DNA of 64,000 nt from Allolobophora icterica (taxonomy: Eukaryota; Annelida; Clitellata; Crassiclitellata; Lumbricidae), in NCBI GenBank assembly GCA_963556255.1, contig OY744607.1:47325582-47389581 (forward strand), given 5' to 3'. The translations under genes and the position numbers were made by a program. Under the pieces are notes generated by a model. That model searched no databases. It saw only the letters and a program-made list of their open reading frames with translations, and was not told the origin of the DNA. Positions 52,808 to 64,000 of the stretch are shown here, in pieces (the first letter of the stretch is position 1; each line of letters starts with the position of its first letter).

Positions 52808-55800
52808 CTAAGGCTTGGTCGAGGAACATTGTGAAGAGGATGACCCTAAATTTTGCAATGATAATGTTTGGCTCTGACATGGAACAACGGCAGAAACCGT
52901 GACATGGCTAGGATTCGGACAGTTTGTATGATCGAGTACGTTATCATCGAAACGAGGTTCATCAAACAGTGGCTCCTCAAATGAAGCTTGCACAGGTCCT
53001 GCAATACCAAGCGAATCTCTCGACATTTCATAAGAATCAGGCGACCGTGACGTGGAAATATCGTCAGAGAGGAAAACGTTTAGTGGAATATCAGCAGAAA
53101 TGGGAACGTGGAAAGGCTTTGCAAGTGCCTCGGCTTCGAGATTTCGATACAGGTCATGCAGGCTGTGCTCCGTGTACGGCTTCTCAACATCGTCTTCGTC
53201 TGAGATATCGCCGTGGACTAAATGGTCTGAAAACACAGCCAGACTATGCACATCATGTCCAGTTGCTACTTCATCGAGTTTGTGGGTTGTTTCGGACATG
53301 TTTCCAGATGAAAGGCCTGGTTCTATGGAACACCGAACTAAAGGAATTGTTTCAGCAGAGCTGCAGACTTGCTCAAGTTCTTCACGTCTTTGTTTCAACG
53401 AAGATGCGCTGCCCATCTTCGCTTCGTTCGGCAGAAGATTCAGTGGCTGGTCAAGTTTTGTCATTGAAAGCAAGGGCAATGTCAAAGTGATGTTAGGATT
53501 GTTTTCGACCGGATCCAATGGATCTTTTCCAGCAAGCAAGTTCCCACTAGCAGAAGTCCTTAACACTGGAGAAGATTCAATCCGAATTATCTTATCAACA
53601 GCCATATCAGACCTTGGATTTCTTTCTTCACAAGAAAATGACCTGAGTAGGCCTTTTTCCAGGCCTACCGTCGGCTCAGATGATGATAGACTTAGATCGG
53701 CCGAATTCTCCACATCATCACACCACGGAAATGGTGGAGGAGGAGGAGATGGAATAGGGCTGGAAGTGACTCGAAAGAAATCATCTGTCAATTGAAGTGC
53801 ATCGAAAACAGCCAAATCGTCGACTGTAAATCTGCCTCCGACTGAAACACTCTCGGCTCCAAATCGCTCCAGATTTTCATCGGAAACCTCAACAAAAGAC
53901 ACGTCAAATAAATCAACCGGACCACAGTTTTCACTTAAATAATCCACATTCAAATGAGGCAGTATGCCTGCCCCATCATTGTCGACAAACAGTTCCAACA
54001 TCGCAGGCGGTTCATAGAGTTCCATATTTAACGCATCATCATTCCAAACTCCAGCACCTTCCAAAGACGGCGGTGGTGGTGGTAGGATTACTTGTGCCAG
54101 GCGCTCTTCCAATGTCGAGTTTTCTTTTTCTAACGGAGAAACATCCTCGTCCCTACCACTTTGTTCCAATACGCTCGCATCTCCACTGTTCGAAGTAGAA
54201 GTGTCAAACTCCTCACTTTCGACGATTGGCGCTGGCAGATCTACATCCATGAGAAATTCCTCCAGTGAACACATACTAGTACCAACAACGTTTGGTGGAA
54301 AAGAAGTCCTGCTGCCTCCGATGTACAAGCTGCTACTAAATTCCTGATCAAGCTCGTTCGGAACATGCTCCATGGAATTACCGGTTTCGACAACTAAGTG
54401 TGCATCCAAAGCTAGTTCACCAGCTCCTAAATTTGTCAAATCGCTTCCCACTCTGTTTTCTTTTGAATACTTGCCTTTAGTCATGGCATCTAAACATTCA
54501 TCTAGAGTTCTCTCATTTAAAGACTCAACCTGATCTTCCATAGCAAAAACCGTGTTCGTTGCGTCTACCTTATCCTTTATCGCAGATGTTTCACTGTTCG
54601 AATCAGCATCTGCCGTTACAGCAGGTGCTGGAGGCAAAGGCTCCTCCTTCTTGCAACCTGTTCGAGATTTTTCTTTTGTATGGCGGTTACTTCCACTGCC
54701 TGCCTTGCCCTTTGACGCCAGAGCTCTTTCCAATGTCGTCGGACTTATCGAGTCGTCCTTGGAAGAGAAGCTGTCACGAGGCGGCAGTTTGCTGTACATG
54801 ACAAAATCCAGAATTCGTCTGTTCCCTACAGACGGATTTTTCCGTTGAAACGCCAAACTAGACAGCGTCGCTTTGACCTTTTCCAGCTCTGCCTTCTGCT
54901 CTTCCCTTGTTCGTTTCTTGCCAGGAGACGGTGAACGGCTGCGAAAGCTTCGCATGGACAAGGACGAATTCTGAACCACAATGTCCGTCTGTTCGCCTTT
55001 GGACGCCAGATGGCGCTTGTGCAGAATGTAGGGGAATTCCGAATCGGTGCCTGCGATAATGTTTTCGCCAGCATGTAGGTTGACCGACGTGTCCTCATTT
55101 ATCTCGTTTTCTTCTTTACGATCCCCTGTTTCATCTTGTCCATTTCTGAGTTTTTCCGCATGTTCAAGTTTTATTGGTTCGGAAATTTTCTGCTTGCTCT
55201 GTTCCTCTAGCAGCTCTGCACAAAAACCGACACCAGGTGGCAGCAAAGTGTCAGCCAAATCGCCAGAGCCTTCTAGTGCAGTCTTGTGTTCAGCACTGAC
55301 CTCAGACTTTTCAAGACTTTTGTGACCAAGTAGGGTGCTATTGGCCTCATGACCTGATGACTTTGTAACCTCCTGACCCAGAGCTGCTGAGTCAGTGAGG
55401 TAGCTAGTACTATGTGACTCAGCTTCCGATGTGCTTCTCACACTATCTAGGACAGTTTCAACTTTCGCCCTTTTGTCCAAATTTTCACTACTGTCGCCAT
55501 TTAGAGAAGTGGTGACCTTATGACCTGGTGAACTCGAGACCTCATGACTCGATGATGCACATTCTTGTACGTCTGCTGTTTTGTAAGTGCTCTGAAAAAA
55601 CTTGCCATCAGGAACATTTTCTGAGCTGTCAGAGGCTGCCTCATGCACGTCACTTACTTTACTGTCATCACCGTTGTGAACTGGTGAACCCGTGACCTCA
55701 TGACCTGGTGAAATTGTGACCTCATGACCTGGCGAACTCGTGACCTTATGACCTGGTGAACTTGTGGCCCTATAATCTGGTGATGCAGTTTCTTCGTCGC

Positions 55801-56630
55801 GAATTCGAACCGCCTCACCACGTGAGAGTCGCTTTCGTCTCACAGAAATGGTGGCAGACCCAGTCGACGAGTATCCTTCATGATCCTCTATTCCATCCTC
55901 TGCAACAGTTTCCCCATCCTTTTCAACCGTGCAAAAATCACTTAGTGGTTCACCATCTTTCACCAACTTTGTTGTTATGTTATCCAACTCCACAAAAGTT
56001 GGACTTTGTGGATGACTTTCTTCCTCAGTCTGAACAGTTCCCTCTTCTGGGTCTTCCGGATTTTCCAGCTCCATTTGCTTGCCTTCTCTCGTTTCTTCCA
56101 GTTGCCTACAAAGCTCATTCCCATCTACAGCTCCTCCATCTACTGGCTCGACGCGATCGAAGTCCAGTGAGTCGTGACTTTCCATGAGCTGGTAGGAGTC
56201 CTGCGACATGTTGTCGTGATACGCAATATCCCGGCTCTGCTTGTCCGAGTTGTAACCCGACTTAAAATACGTAAGATTGAAATCATCCAAAGTTCCATTT
56301 CGTAGCTCCATCTGTGCTTTTCTCACCTTTGTTGAGTCATCTGCACCGTTTTTCGTACCACCAGGTGGCGTCAGCGTTTGCTGTGCTGCGTCGCAATCCA
56401 TCCCAATCGCACGAAAAGTCTGTAGCGAGCGAGTCGGCGCAGTGTCATTTTTGCCTCCGTGTTTGTAGCGCTCTCTGGCGTGTGCTCGTTCCACGCAGAT
56501 GGCGTGAGAGCTGCTTGATGTTCGGATGTTCGGATGACTGAGGTGGTGGTCTCCTCGAGATTTCAGCGTTCCGGTTTTTGGTGTGGTGGCGACGCTGTGA
56601 CTTAGAGAAATCGTTCTCATGCTCGTCGAT
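52808..56630 (-). CDS. FERM gene terminal exon, 1274 codons, disordered tail
   Basis: Opens after ACATTTCAG with [18 protein letters not shown] and stays open for 3.8 kb to TAG at 52808. The tail is acidic and Ser/Thr/Pro-rich. It contains a cluster of imperfect SSPGHEVT repeats (roughly tail residues 290-370 and 400-410), a basic segment [20 protein letters not shown] followed by [15 protein letters not shown], and two poly-Pro runs (LPPPPPSLE and [14 protein letters not shown]) that could bind SH3/EVH1-type domains. No catalytic domain is visible. Confidence 0.92.
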
Positions 56631-59600
56631 CTGAAATGTGTTATACATATTTTGGAAATATTTTGTTTAATTAATGATATCTGCTTATTATTGATTTACT
56701 CTAGACAGGGCAAAGGATGAGAGTAAAAAAGTAGTATAAGAAACCTAAAGGATACAACAGTGCAGATGTACATTGGAATCTTATTCTTCATGTTGTTTCT
56801 TTCTATGTTTTTATTTTATTTTAATTGTTCCTGAGTACAGCAACTGTTCTATTCTACACAGTAAAGCTCAAGGTAATATGTAATGTAATATGTAATAAAA
56901 CATTTATATAGCGCCCCTTAAGAACGTCTCAGTAAACTCAAGTTAGATCAGAGAGTCCCTCGTTTGTCAATAAATATACATCTAAAGGGTAAGGTAAGTC
57001 AACAAAAAGGTAAGGTATGTCAATGATAGGTAAGATTTGCATTTCTGTGTGTCTTAGCGTGTGTTAAACATGTTCGTAATAAATAAATAATAATAATAAT
57101 GTAAACAAGTTAACTGCATGTAACGTAATGACAGGTAAGTTAGTGGCAGGTAAGTAATGGTTCTAAGCAAGGTACGGAAGTGTGTTGCCAATACCTCTGG
57201 AATTCTGGTCTCCGGTTGCAGTTCTCTCGAACGTATTCTGCAAGTTGCTTTTGTGTTCGACCACAGTATCTGCAAATATTTCAATCATAGCAAGTGACTC
57301 GTAAAGAGGAGTGCAAAACAATACAATACAACGGTAATTTGATAATGCCATCCTTACAATACAGTACACTACGAGGTCATAAAATGAAGCACCATACAAA
57401 CTTGATAATAACCTCAAGAAGGACAGGCATGAAGAACCATACAAAGAAAATGCAGTTTGATATGAAATATTAGCAGGGTATTTGGGAACAATTGGCAGAC
57501 CCAGGAGAGACCAGAGTCCCACTTAAATAGGGTCACTAATTTACAAGCAGTACTTACTGAAAGAACAGGTGATGTTCAAAAGAACCAGAGCAGTCCCTTA
57601 AGCTGGCCTGAGAGGCAGCCATGGGTATGAAGTGTTAGCGACTTCGTTTTCTTAGCCTCAGCATATGAAGGCGGGTGGCCAGTACTCTCCCTCACCGTCT
57701 CATTCCCTCAATGACAGCATACGGTCAGTGTACTCACTATAGCTGAACTGGCTAAGGGCACAGGTGAAGCAGAAACCTTGAAACAAATTTCTGCCCTGGC
57801 AAGGATTTGAACCCTTACCTCTCGGTTGACAGTGCAGCACACTAACCACTGGACTATCTATCACACACCACAATTTTTTGTAAACATGGAAGCAAATTGA
57901 TAAATAAAAATCTTAATGTAGGGGTCGCTGGCTACCTGAAAGAAGAGCCACGGCTGACAAGGCGCGTCTTGTTACGAGGAAGACGCTTGACGGAATGGCA
58001 TCGAAAGAACGCGTGATGTTCGAGGCACTTCTTCCAGAAGTTCTTACAATCGTTTCGCGACTCAAAGTAAAACTCGACAATGTCCTTGTAGTAACCCTAA
58101 CAAAACCAAGAATAATCAAATAATAACAATAACCGATCAGATGAGAAATTCATCTCCTATCCTAGATGCAATCCTTTAATTCATCTTGCATGCTCAAAAA
58201 GAATTGATAAGTAAAGAAATAAACACACCAGTAACTACATTACATCTAACATCTGAAGTTAGAATACATCTACAACCTGATGTTACATTACAGGTAAATT
58301 CTGAAGTTACAATACATCTATAATCTGACGTTACATTACATGTAAAATCTGGAGTTAGAAAACATCTACAGTCTGATGGTACATTACATGTAAAATCTGA
58401 AGTTAGAATACATCTACAACCTGATGTTACATTACAGGTAAATTCTGAAGTTACAATACATCTATAATCTGACGTTACATTACATGTAAAATCTGGAGTT
58501 AGAAAACATCTACAGTCTGATGGTACATTACATGTAAAATCTGAAGTTAGAATACATCTACAATCTGATGTTACATAACATATAAAATCTGAAGTTAGAA
58601 TACATCTACAATATGATATTACATTACATAAAAAATCCGATATTACCACACAAACTACCCATCTGCAAACTCGATGGACTGAAACATCTTTCATTGAAAC
58701 TCGTGAGCACAGAAACCAGCCGACAAGTAGCTATCATGGGTATCAACCAAAAACATGGCACCTTCGACTGATTACCGATTGGCTCGAAAGGCTTTCAACG
58801 GTGCCATCTGGTGAGCGATTGATTAAGCCGTGAATCGCTCGAAGGCACTTCGACAATGGAGACGCGACAGGCTGGCGAAGCGATAATTGAAATGTTCGAG
58901 ACGCGATGGATCCATATTGAATGACAGATGTCTGGTTTCTAAGACACCATCGATGCGTACATATCGCACATGTCATTCACTGACATTTATATAGCTCCTT
59001 TCATCATGCTGGGTCTATTCAGTAGCACACACGCATCTGTAATCCAACTACTGCACGCCTGTTCGAGTCCGCTGAACATACTAGTCAATGTTATTGTTGC
59101 CATTATTATTGCTAATGTTATCACTGCTATTAATCAAAAATAAGTTACTACATTACTTTTTCTTATTATCATCGTAACTATTGCTGTCATAATTTTACTT
59201 CGTTGTTATTATTATAATTTTTGCAATTATTGTGTATGTTATTATCATTATCATTATTAATATAATTATTACTATTATTTATTATTATTATTATTATTAT
59301 TTATTATTATTATTATTATTATTAAATTATTATTATTATCATTATCATTACTATTATTATAACTATTAACTGGATCTAGGTTGGAACTTGCATATCCTTC
59401 TGGATGTAATTTGACGAGGAATTTCTTTCGTTTGAAGCTGAGCTTGCGAATCTTCGCCCAGGAGAACGTGTTGATCTTCGTCTGGTTCTGAAAGACGAGA
59501 ACGCCGAGATGTGCGACCGCAAGGTGCAGAGGAACACCCTCATGGTCCTAAAACCATATAAAACACGCATCACCAGCTGCTATATAAATTTTTAGATACA

Positions 59601-62580
59601 TACATATGCACACATAAATACATACATATGCACACATACACATACATACACACACATACATACATACACATAAATATACACACACACACAGATACAATAC
59701 ATACACACAGATACAATACATACACACACATATATACATACATACATATATACATACACACATACATAGACACACATACATACACACATACATACATACA
59801 CACACATATATATATACATGCACACAAACATATCGGTAATATACGTACTTATATATACATACATATTCATACATAGACATATGCACAAATACATACAGAC
59901 ATACATACCAACACACACGTGCACAACTGCACATACATATATATACATGTCATACATATAAATATATATATACATAGTTACATACATAATGCTTACATAA
60001 GAGGAGTCCCTTTGAGAGGTCCCAGAGAAGGTGCTCTGTAAATCTTCAGATAAATACCAAAATACATATTCAACAACATACACATCCTTAGAATTTAGAA
60101 ATGGTCTTTCTTGACCACTAAACAGATACAGCATGCAAACAAAACAGCTTCTTCTTTCGAAGCAGTGTCTAACCCTCGCTCGATGCCTTTCGTTCATTAT
60201 ACAAAATGTCCATCATAATTAATTACTGATCATTTTTAATTAATATGAAATAAACAAATTATTTCCTGAGAACAGATCTAATCTTGGATGGGTGCCCTCG
60301 ATTCGTTAAGATCACTACATTAACCTTAATTAACAACTGATCATTGTTAATTACTATGAAATGAATAAATTATTTTATGGGAAGAGTTGGTTGGATGTCC
60401 TCGATTCGTTAAAGGTGCTATATAAATATTCCGACACAAGCAGACACATATGATATGTCTAAGAACGGTTCTGTTGAGGATCAAACATCTTCTGTTGAGC
60501 CGGGTTCTAACCTTAGCGGGGTGCGTCTGAATTCCGTAGAGATCGACCTTGCGTGCCGTGTCCAGCAAGTTGAACTCCGCTACAGCCGGAGTCTGACCAC
60601 TGAGAACACAGACAAGAAAGAACGATGACCGAAAATTAAATGTTTTATAATTCCATCAGTAAACCAGTTCTAATCAAAGTCCACACACCAGATAATAACT
60701 AAAGAAATACATAAATATATGTATTGAGGTATGTATACATGTATGCATGTATACACGAGAAGTGTATGTATTCAGGTAAGTAAATGTGCATGAATGTATG
60801 CAAGTATGCATATAGGCACATATGTATGTAAACTGCAGACCTATACATGTATGTATGTATGTACATATGTAAGTAGTAGGCCTCTGCATATAGACTTGTA
60901 ACTATGCATGCATGTAAAGAGTTTACAGGACCTTTAACCTCTCAAAATATCATTTAACCTTCTGAAAGTTCCCTAAAGGAGCTCTATAAACTATTCAGAC
61001 ACATAGATGACACACATATACACATATGTATACTCACATAGATACATACACATATACATACATTCACCAACATATATACATAGATGCATGCATACACACA
61101 TACATACCCACATGCATACATACATAGAAACAGACACACATCATGATAGCAATACAGTATTTGTAGTGAGATAAGAGACAAGCAGCACTTAGAGAGCGAA
61201 AGGTGCCAATCGCATACACATGGTCGCGATGGTGTTCGGCTATCCTCTGTTCCAGTTCCTCCGTCTGTCTTGGAAGGAGTTTGATGTCCTTCAGATAACC
61301 CGGCACCTCAAACTCATCCGAAAAATCTCCCAGTTCAGCTGCAAAACCAACGCAAACACATAATCGTAATCGTAAAGTCCAAACTTCTAAAGCACCACTC
61401 AACAGCCAAGCGCAGGGCACCAGCTTATTCACGAGCATCATTCACAAGTACAAACATCATCTTAGATGTATTAGATACACCTTAGATATATTTTTAACCT
61501 TTCTTAATAATTTACCACTTGTATGTAAGTATGTATGTATGTATGTGTGTATGTTCTGCTATGTATTTATGTATGTACACAAACATGCACGTATGTATGT
61601 ATGCATATATGTACCGCTATCTATGTATGTAAGCAGGTGTGTGTTCGTATGTACATCTCCATTATTCATATATGTTGATGATTGCTAATAAACAAAACCG
61701 AGAGGATAATCTAAGACACAGATACACTAAAAGGAGAAAATGAGTGCAAAACAATCGTAATCGCAAAATGCAAACCTCTAAAGTGCCACTCGATAGCCAA
61801 GCACGTGGCATCAGCTAATTCACAAGTTTTTAGACAAGCTGAAAACTCCACTGGCTGCCCTCTCGCAAGAGGATTGCCTTCAAGGTGGCAACACTTGTTT
61901 ACAAGTGTTGCCACGGATTGGCGCCACTTTACTTAGCCAAGGACTGCGTGCCAACATCTCCAGCCTCTGGTCGCTCTCGATTGCTTTCGAGAAAGGTCTA
62001 TAACCTCGCGTGGTCCGCAAAGGCTACTGTGACGTGTAGAACATTCGGTGCTTACAGCCCAATGAATGGAATGCGCTGCTCATCAAACTCAATGTTGCGG
62101 AATTTTCTATTGCAAGCTTCACGAAGAAATTAAAGACGTATTTGTTTACGTCATCTGACTAAGCCAAGCAGCCATTACTAGCGCATTTGCAGTGTATTTA
62201 GTTATATTAACTTGTGCTTTATAAATCTTCTTACAATAATAATAATAATAATAATAATAATACGCACATACATACATACAGAGATAACATAAGGATGACT
62301 ATTAGCAGCCAGGCCTAGTCTTCTGAAGCACAGTTCATGAGTTCAACTGTTCAAGTACTGGGCTTAAACCTTTCACCGTTAGCTCTCGTAGGTTTCTTAC
62401 TTTACGAGGTCTAATTAAATACTTTTAATTAATTAATTTTAATTAATTACTTTTCATTAATTACTTTTCGAGATCTGCTTACCCTGAACGATGTAGGAGG
62501 CGAGAAGTACCGCGGTGTGCTCCTGACAGGGCAGAGCACCAGAAGCAAGATCTCGTCGAACTTGGAGACCGAACAGATAC
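52808..62580 (-). CDS. FERM-domain protein of FARP/FRMD7 type, 3' seven exons (5' end outside)
   Basis: Likely a membrane-cytoskeleton linker. Exons are 62580-62483, 61338-61218, 60599-60512, 59547-59392, 58096-57936, 57269-57195 and 56630-52808, all joining in phase. They encode the end of FERM lobe F1 and all of F2 and F3, including [20 protein letters not shown] and [15 protein letters not shown]. The FERM-adjacent start [14 protein letters not shown] follows. The terminal exon encodes 1274 residues without a visible DH or PH domain. FARP proteins carry DH-PH-PH after FERM, whereas FRMD7 does not, so by architecture it is closer to FRMD7 but much longer. Upstream exons lie past base 64000. 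Confidence 0.92.
56640..57194. other. FERM gene intron with dispersed repeat
   Basis: Contains ACATTTATATAGCGCCCCTT (56903) and AGGTAAGGTA/GGTAAG runs at 56988-57160. No coding signal. Confidence 0.6.
57195..57269 (-). CDS. FERM gene exon (FERM-adjacent region)
   Basis: 75 bases encode [20 protein letters not shown] and PEFQ. Most relatives have YSGRTQ, so Cys replaces Ser here. The acceptor is ATTTGCAG and the donor is GTATTGGC. Confidence 0.92.
57590..57870 (-). mobile_element. tRNA-derived SINE (type 1), minus strand
   Basis: Reverse complement of the family at 21125-21420: B-box GGGTTCAAATCC-like, AAATTTGTTTC, then GAGGGAGAGTACTGGCCACC and the CATATGCTGAGG region. Confidence 0.82.
57936..58096 (-). 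CDS. FERM gene exon (F3 end and FERM-adjacent start)
   Basis: 161 bases encode [40 protein letters not shown] and [13 protein letters not shown]. The acceptor is TTTGTTAG and the donor is GTAGCCAG. The C-K-x-F/L-W-K helix is the hallmark of FERM lobe F3. Confidence 0.95.
58250..58640. repeat. 48-bp minisatellite with 144-bp higher-order period
   Basis: About eight copies of a 48-base unit containing ACATCTACAATCTGATGTTA. Every third unit is more alike: 58252 and 58396 match over about 144 bases. Because 48 is divisible by three, a long minus-strand frame stays open, but it is not a gene. Confidence 0.9.
59100..59365. repeat. (ATT)n-rich microsatellite
   Basis: ATTATT and ATTATC runs in an intron of the FERM gene. 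Confidence 0.9.
59392..59547 (-). CDS. FERM gene exon (lobe F3, GC donor)
   Basis: 156 bases encode [40 protein letters not shown] and [12 protein letters not shown]. The exon ends at TAT followed by GCAAGT, so the next intron appears to be of the rare GC-AG class. Using it aligns the join exactly with FARP proteins. Confidence 0.94.
59590..59990. repeat. (ACAT)n/(CA)n microsatellite
   Basis: Long ACATACAT and ACACAC runs. Similar runs lie at 60705-60890, 61005-61140 and 61515-61650. Tyr/Cys/Val/Met-rich frames are artefacts. Confidence 0.95.
60512..60599 (-). CDS. FERM gene exon (lobe F2 end)
   Basis: 88 bases encode [20 protein letters not shown] and YGIQTHPAK, matching the GQTPAE-x-(x)n-YGI-x-x-HPA pattern of FARP proteins. 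The donor is GTTAGAAC. Confidence 0.94.
61218..61338 (-). CDS. FERM gene exon (lobe F2)
   Basis: 121 bases encode [20 protein letters not shown] and [20 protein letters not shown]. The acceptor is TTTTGCAG and the donor is GTATGCGA. Confidence 0.93.
61660..62300. other. FERM gene intron, repeat-derived
   Basis: The segment 61750-62215 has a plus-strand frame resembling a LINE C-terminal tail ([20 protein letters not shown], compare AP-x-x-WN-x-LP endings) followed by TTATATTAACTTGTGCTTTA and (AAT)n. A related AGTTAAATTAACTGGAGCATTATAAATCTT occurs at about 20714. A decayed LINE 3' end is likely. Confidence 0.5.
62483..62580 (-). CDS. FERM gene exon (lobe F1/F2 junction)
   Basis: 98 bases encode [20 protein letters not shown] and [12 protein letters not shown]. 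The acceptor is GTCGTAG and the donor is GTAAGCAG. This is the conserved YLF-x-LQ-x-(K/R) segment of FERM domains. Confidence 0.93.
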
Positions 62581-63169
62581 CTACGACATACATAGGGAAG
62601 AATCTCATCTAATTTAATCTAATCTAATCTAATCCACTGACTTCTGTAGCGCCGTGTTATCGTAACGCACAGGGCATAAATCGAGGGTCGCTTCAAGTGA
62701 AACCTTAGTTAAAATCAGCGTCTTAGTTGTCCAAAAAGAGCTGGGGTGTTGACAATTTTCAAGATTACCACAAAAACCAATCTAATGTTGTTAATTTGTT
62801 GCACATGAAACAACTGAACTGGGGTCAAGACCTACCCCCACCATCTTTTCAATTACTCAGCTGAAGGGGTTAGAACAAGAGCTAGGGTGCTTAATCCCCA
62901 AAATCCTCTCTGACACTGGTTAAAACCATATTCCACCAAACATGTGCAGTTGAAATGAGGTTGTGGTGGGTAAGTAAGTTGAAACAGAAAAGTCTTACAT
63001 TCAGTTCTGAATAACATTAGGCAACTGACACCGCACAGGGTAAAGCCTTGTTGGCAGTGAATGGCAAAGCTTCAGACCAGCCATCAAGAACGCCCGAGAT
63101 ACCTGTCACTGTCCTGGTCTAAGATACAACATGAGTCTGGGTGTTCGTTGATCAAGCGGTATGTGTATT

Positions 63170-63412
63170 AGGAATTACTAGGAATAATTAGCAGATATTA
63201 TCAGGAATTATTAGGAATCATCAGGAATTATTTGGAATTACTAGGAAACATCTTAAGGAATTATTAGGGATTATTAGGAATTATTAGGAAACATTAGGAA
63301 TTATTAGGGATCATGTGGAATTATTATGAATTACTATGAATTATTTGGAATTATTAGCAATCATTAGGAATTATTTGGAATTATTAGCAATCATTAGGAG
63401 TTATTAGGAATT
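63170..63412. repeat. GGAATTATTA minisatellite
   Basis: About 20 degenerate units of TTAGGAATTA/TTTGGAATTA type. Confidence 0.92.
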
Positions 63413-63584
63413 ATGAGATGTGCACAAGGAACAGAGGCAGAGTCAGCTGATTTACATACACGCACACACATACATTCCTACACACATACATACATATACA
63501 CCATTAAGACAGATTTAACAATGGATAGCTTGCTTGATGGGCAGCTAGTGGAATATGAGTGTGTAGAATAAATAAAGAGCAGAT

Positions 63585-63835
63585 GTGAGACAGCCATGGA
63601 TAAGAAGCGTTAACGACTTTATTTTTTTTAGCCTCCTCGTTTGAGAGCGGGTGGCCAGTCCTCTCCCTCACCGTCTCATTTTTCTGCCGACAGTGTATGG
63701 CCAGTTTACTCATTCTAGATGAGTTGGTTAGAGGGCGCCGGTGGAGCTGAAATCTTTAACAAATTTCTGTCCTACTGGGGACTTGACACAAACCACTACA
63801 GTGACTAGACTATCGTGCACCCCAGAATGATGGGT
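63585..63835 (-). mobile_element. tRNA-derived SINE (type 1), minus strand
   Basis: Shares GCGGGTGGCCAGTCCTCTCC and CTCACCGTCTCATT with the copy at 57590, and ACAAATTTCTGTCC near the head. The tRNA-like head is degraded. Confidence 0.75.
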
Positions 63836-64000
63836 AAGTACTGGCACCTCATGGATTAGTAATTCATTCATTCATACGGAAACACAGAAGAAAGCCCAAG
63901 CCAACCCCAGCTGAAGAAGCAGTCTTAAGATTAGAGTAAAATGTGGAGCATTGGCTCCTGCAGGGACCAACCGAAGCGCCAGGGAGCCAATCCAGACTGC

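Larger units (their letters stand above)
62590..64000. other. FERM gene intron (upstream exons not reached)
   Basis: No FERM lobe F1 exon is visible. It contains a GGAATTATTA array and a SINE (listed separately). Confidence 0.55.

Noticed and set aside
52924..53795. Plus-strand frames of 188 and 247 codons
   Set aside because: Shadows of the FERM gene terminal exon, which is open over 3.8 kb and joins in phase to FERM exons.
58194..58694. 166-codon minus-strand frame rich in Cys, Thr, Ser
   Set aside because: It is the translation of a 48-bp minisatellite whose unit length is divisible by three.
58743..58976. Degenerate second copy of the FERM F3 exon
   Set aside because: A few bases resemble the exon at 57936-58096 on the minus strand, but no consistent frame or motif could be aligned.

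Overview
This is animal nuclear DNA, most likely from a marine invertebrate deuterostome such as an echinoderm. The reasons are small exons in large repeat-filled introns, GT-AG splice sites, dense microsatellites, tRNA-derived SINEs, LINE remnants, many short hAT-type elements with 8-bp target duplications, a P-superfamily transposon and long foldback transposons of the kind first described in sea urchins. The species is an inference. Nothing prokaryotic is present. A 200-base run of N lies at 2139-2338.

Two host genes can be read, both on the minus strand. The first is a complete Rab6 small GTPase gene: eight coding exons between 22617 (ATG) and 14014 (stop), 207 codons, ending in Cys-Ala-Cys. 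The second is the 3' part of a FERM-domain gene of the FARP/FRMD7 type. Seven exons lie between 62580 and 52808: six small ones encode FERM and FERM-adjacent segments, followed by a 3.8-kb terminal exon encoding about 1270 low-complexity residues. Its 5' exons lie beyond base 64000.

Between and around them is a transposon landscape. 1-14000 holds minisatellites, a small foldback, several MITEs and no convincing gene. 22.99-39.35 kb is a nested tower: a LINE fragment on the minus strand is split by (a) a 6752-bp P element at 23184-29935, with a 33-bp perfect terminal inverted repeat, an 8-bp target duplication and a THAP-domain transposase of about 900 codons carrying one frameshift, and (b) an 8.7-kb foldback element at about 30577-39310. 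The foldback arms are built from about 33-bp monomers, and its core holds a LINE fragment and a decayed transposase-like gene. 39.6-42.65 kb is a 3-kb polypyrimidine array. 42.8-52.5 kb is packed with short inverted-repeat elements, (TA)n tracts, a CR1-like LINE split by a 2.2-kb hAT-type element, and a near-perfect 71-base hairpin.

The two host genes have no obvious functional link beyond being neighbours on one strand. The most notable system is the nearly intact P/THAP9-type transposon and its neighbouring foldback element, both inserted into the same LINE.
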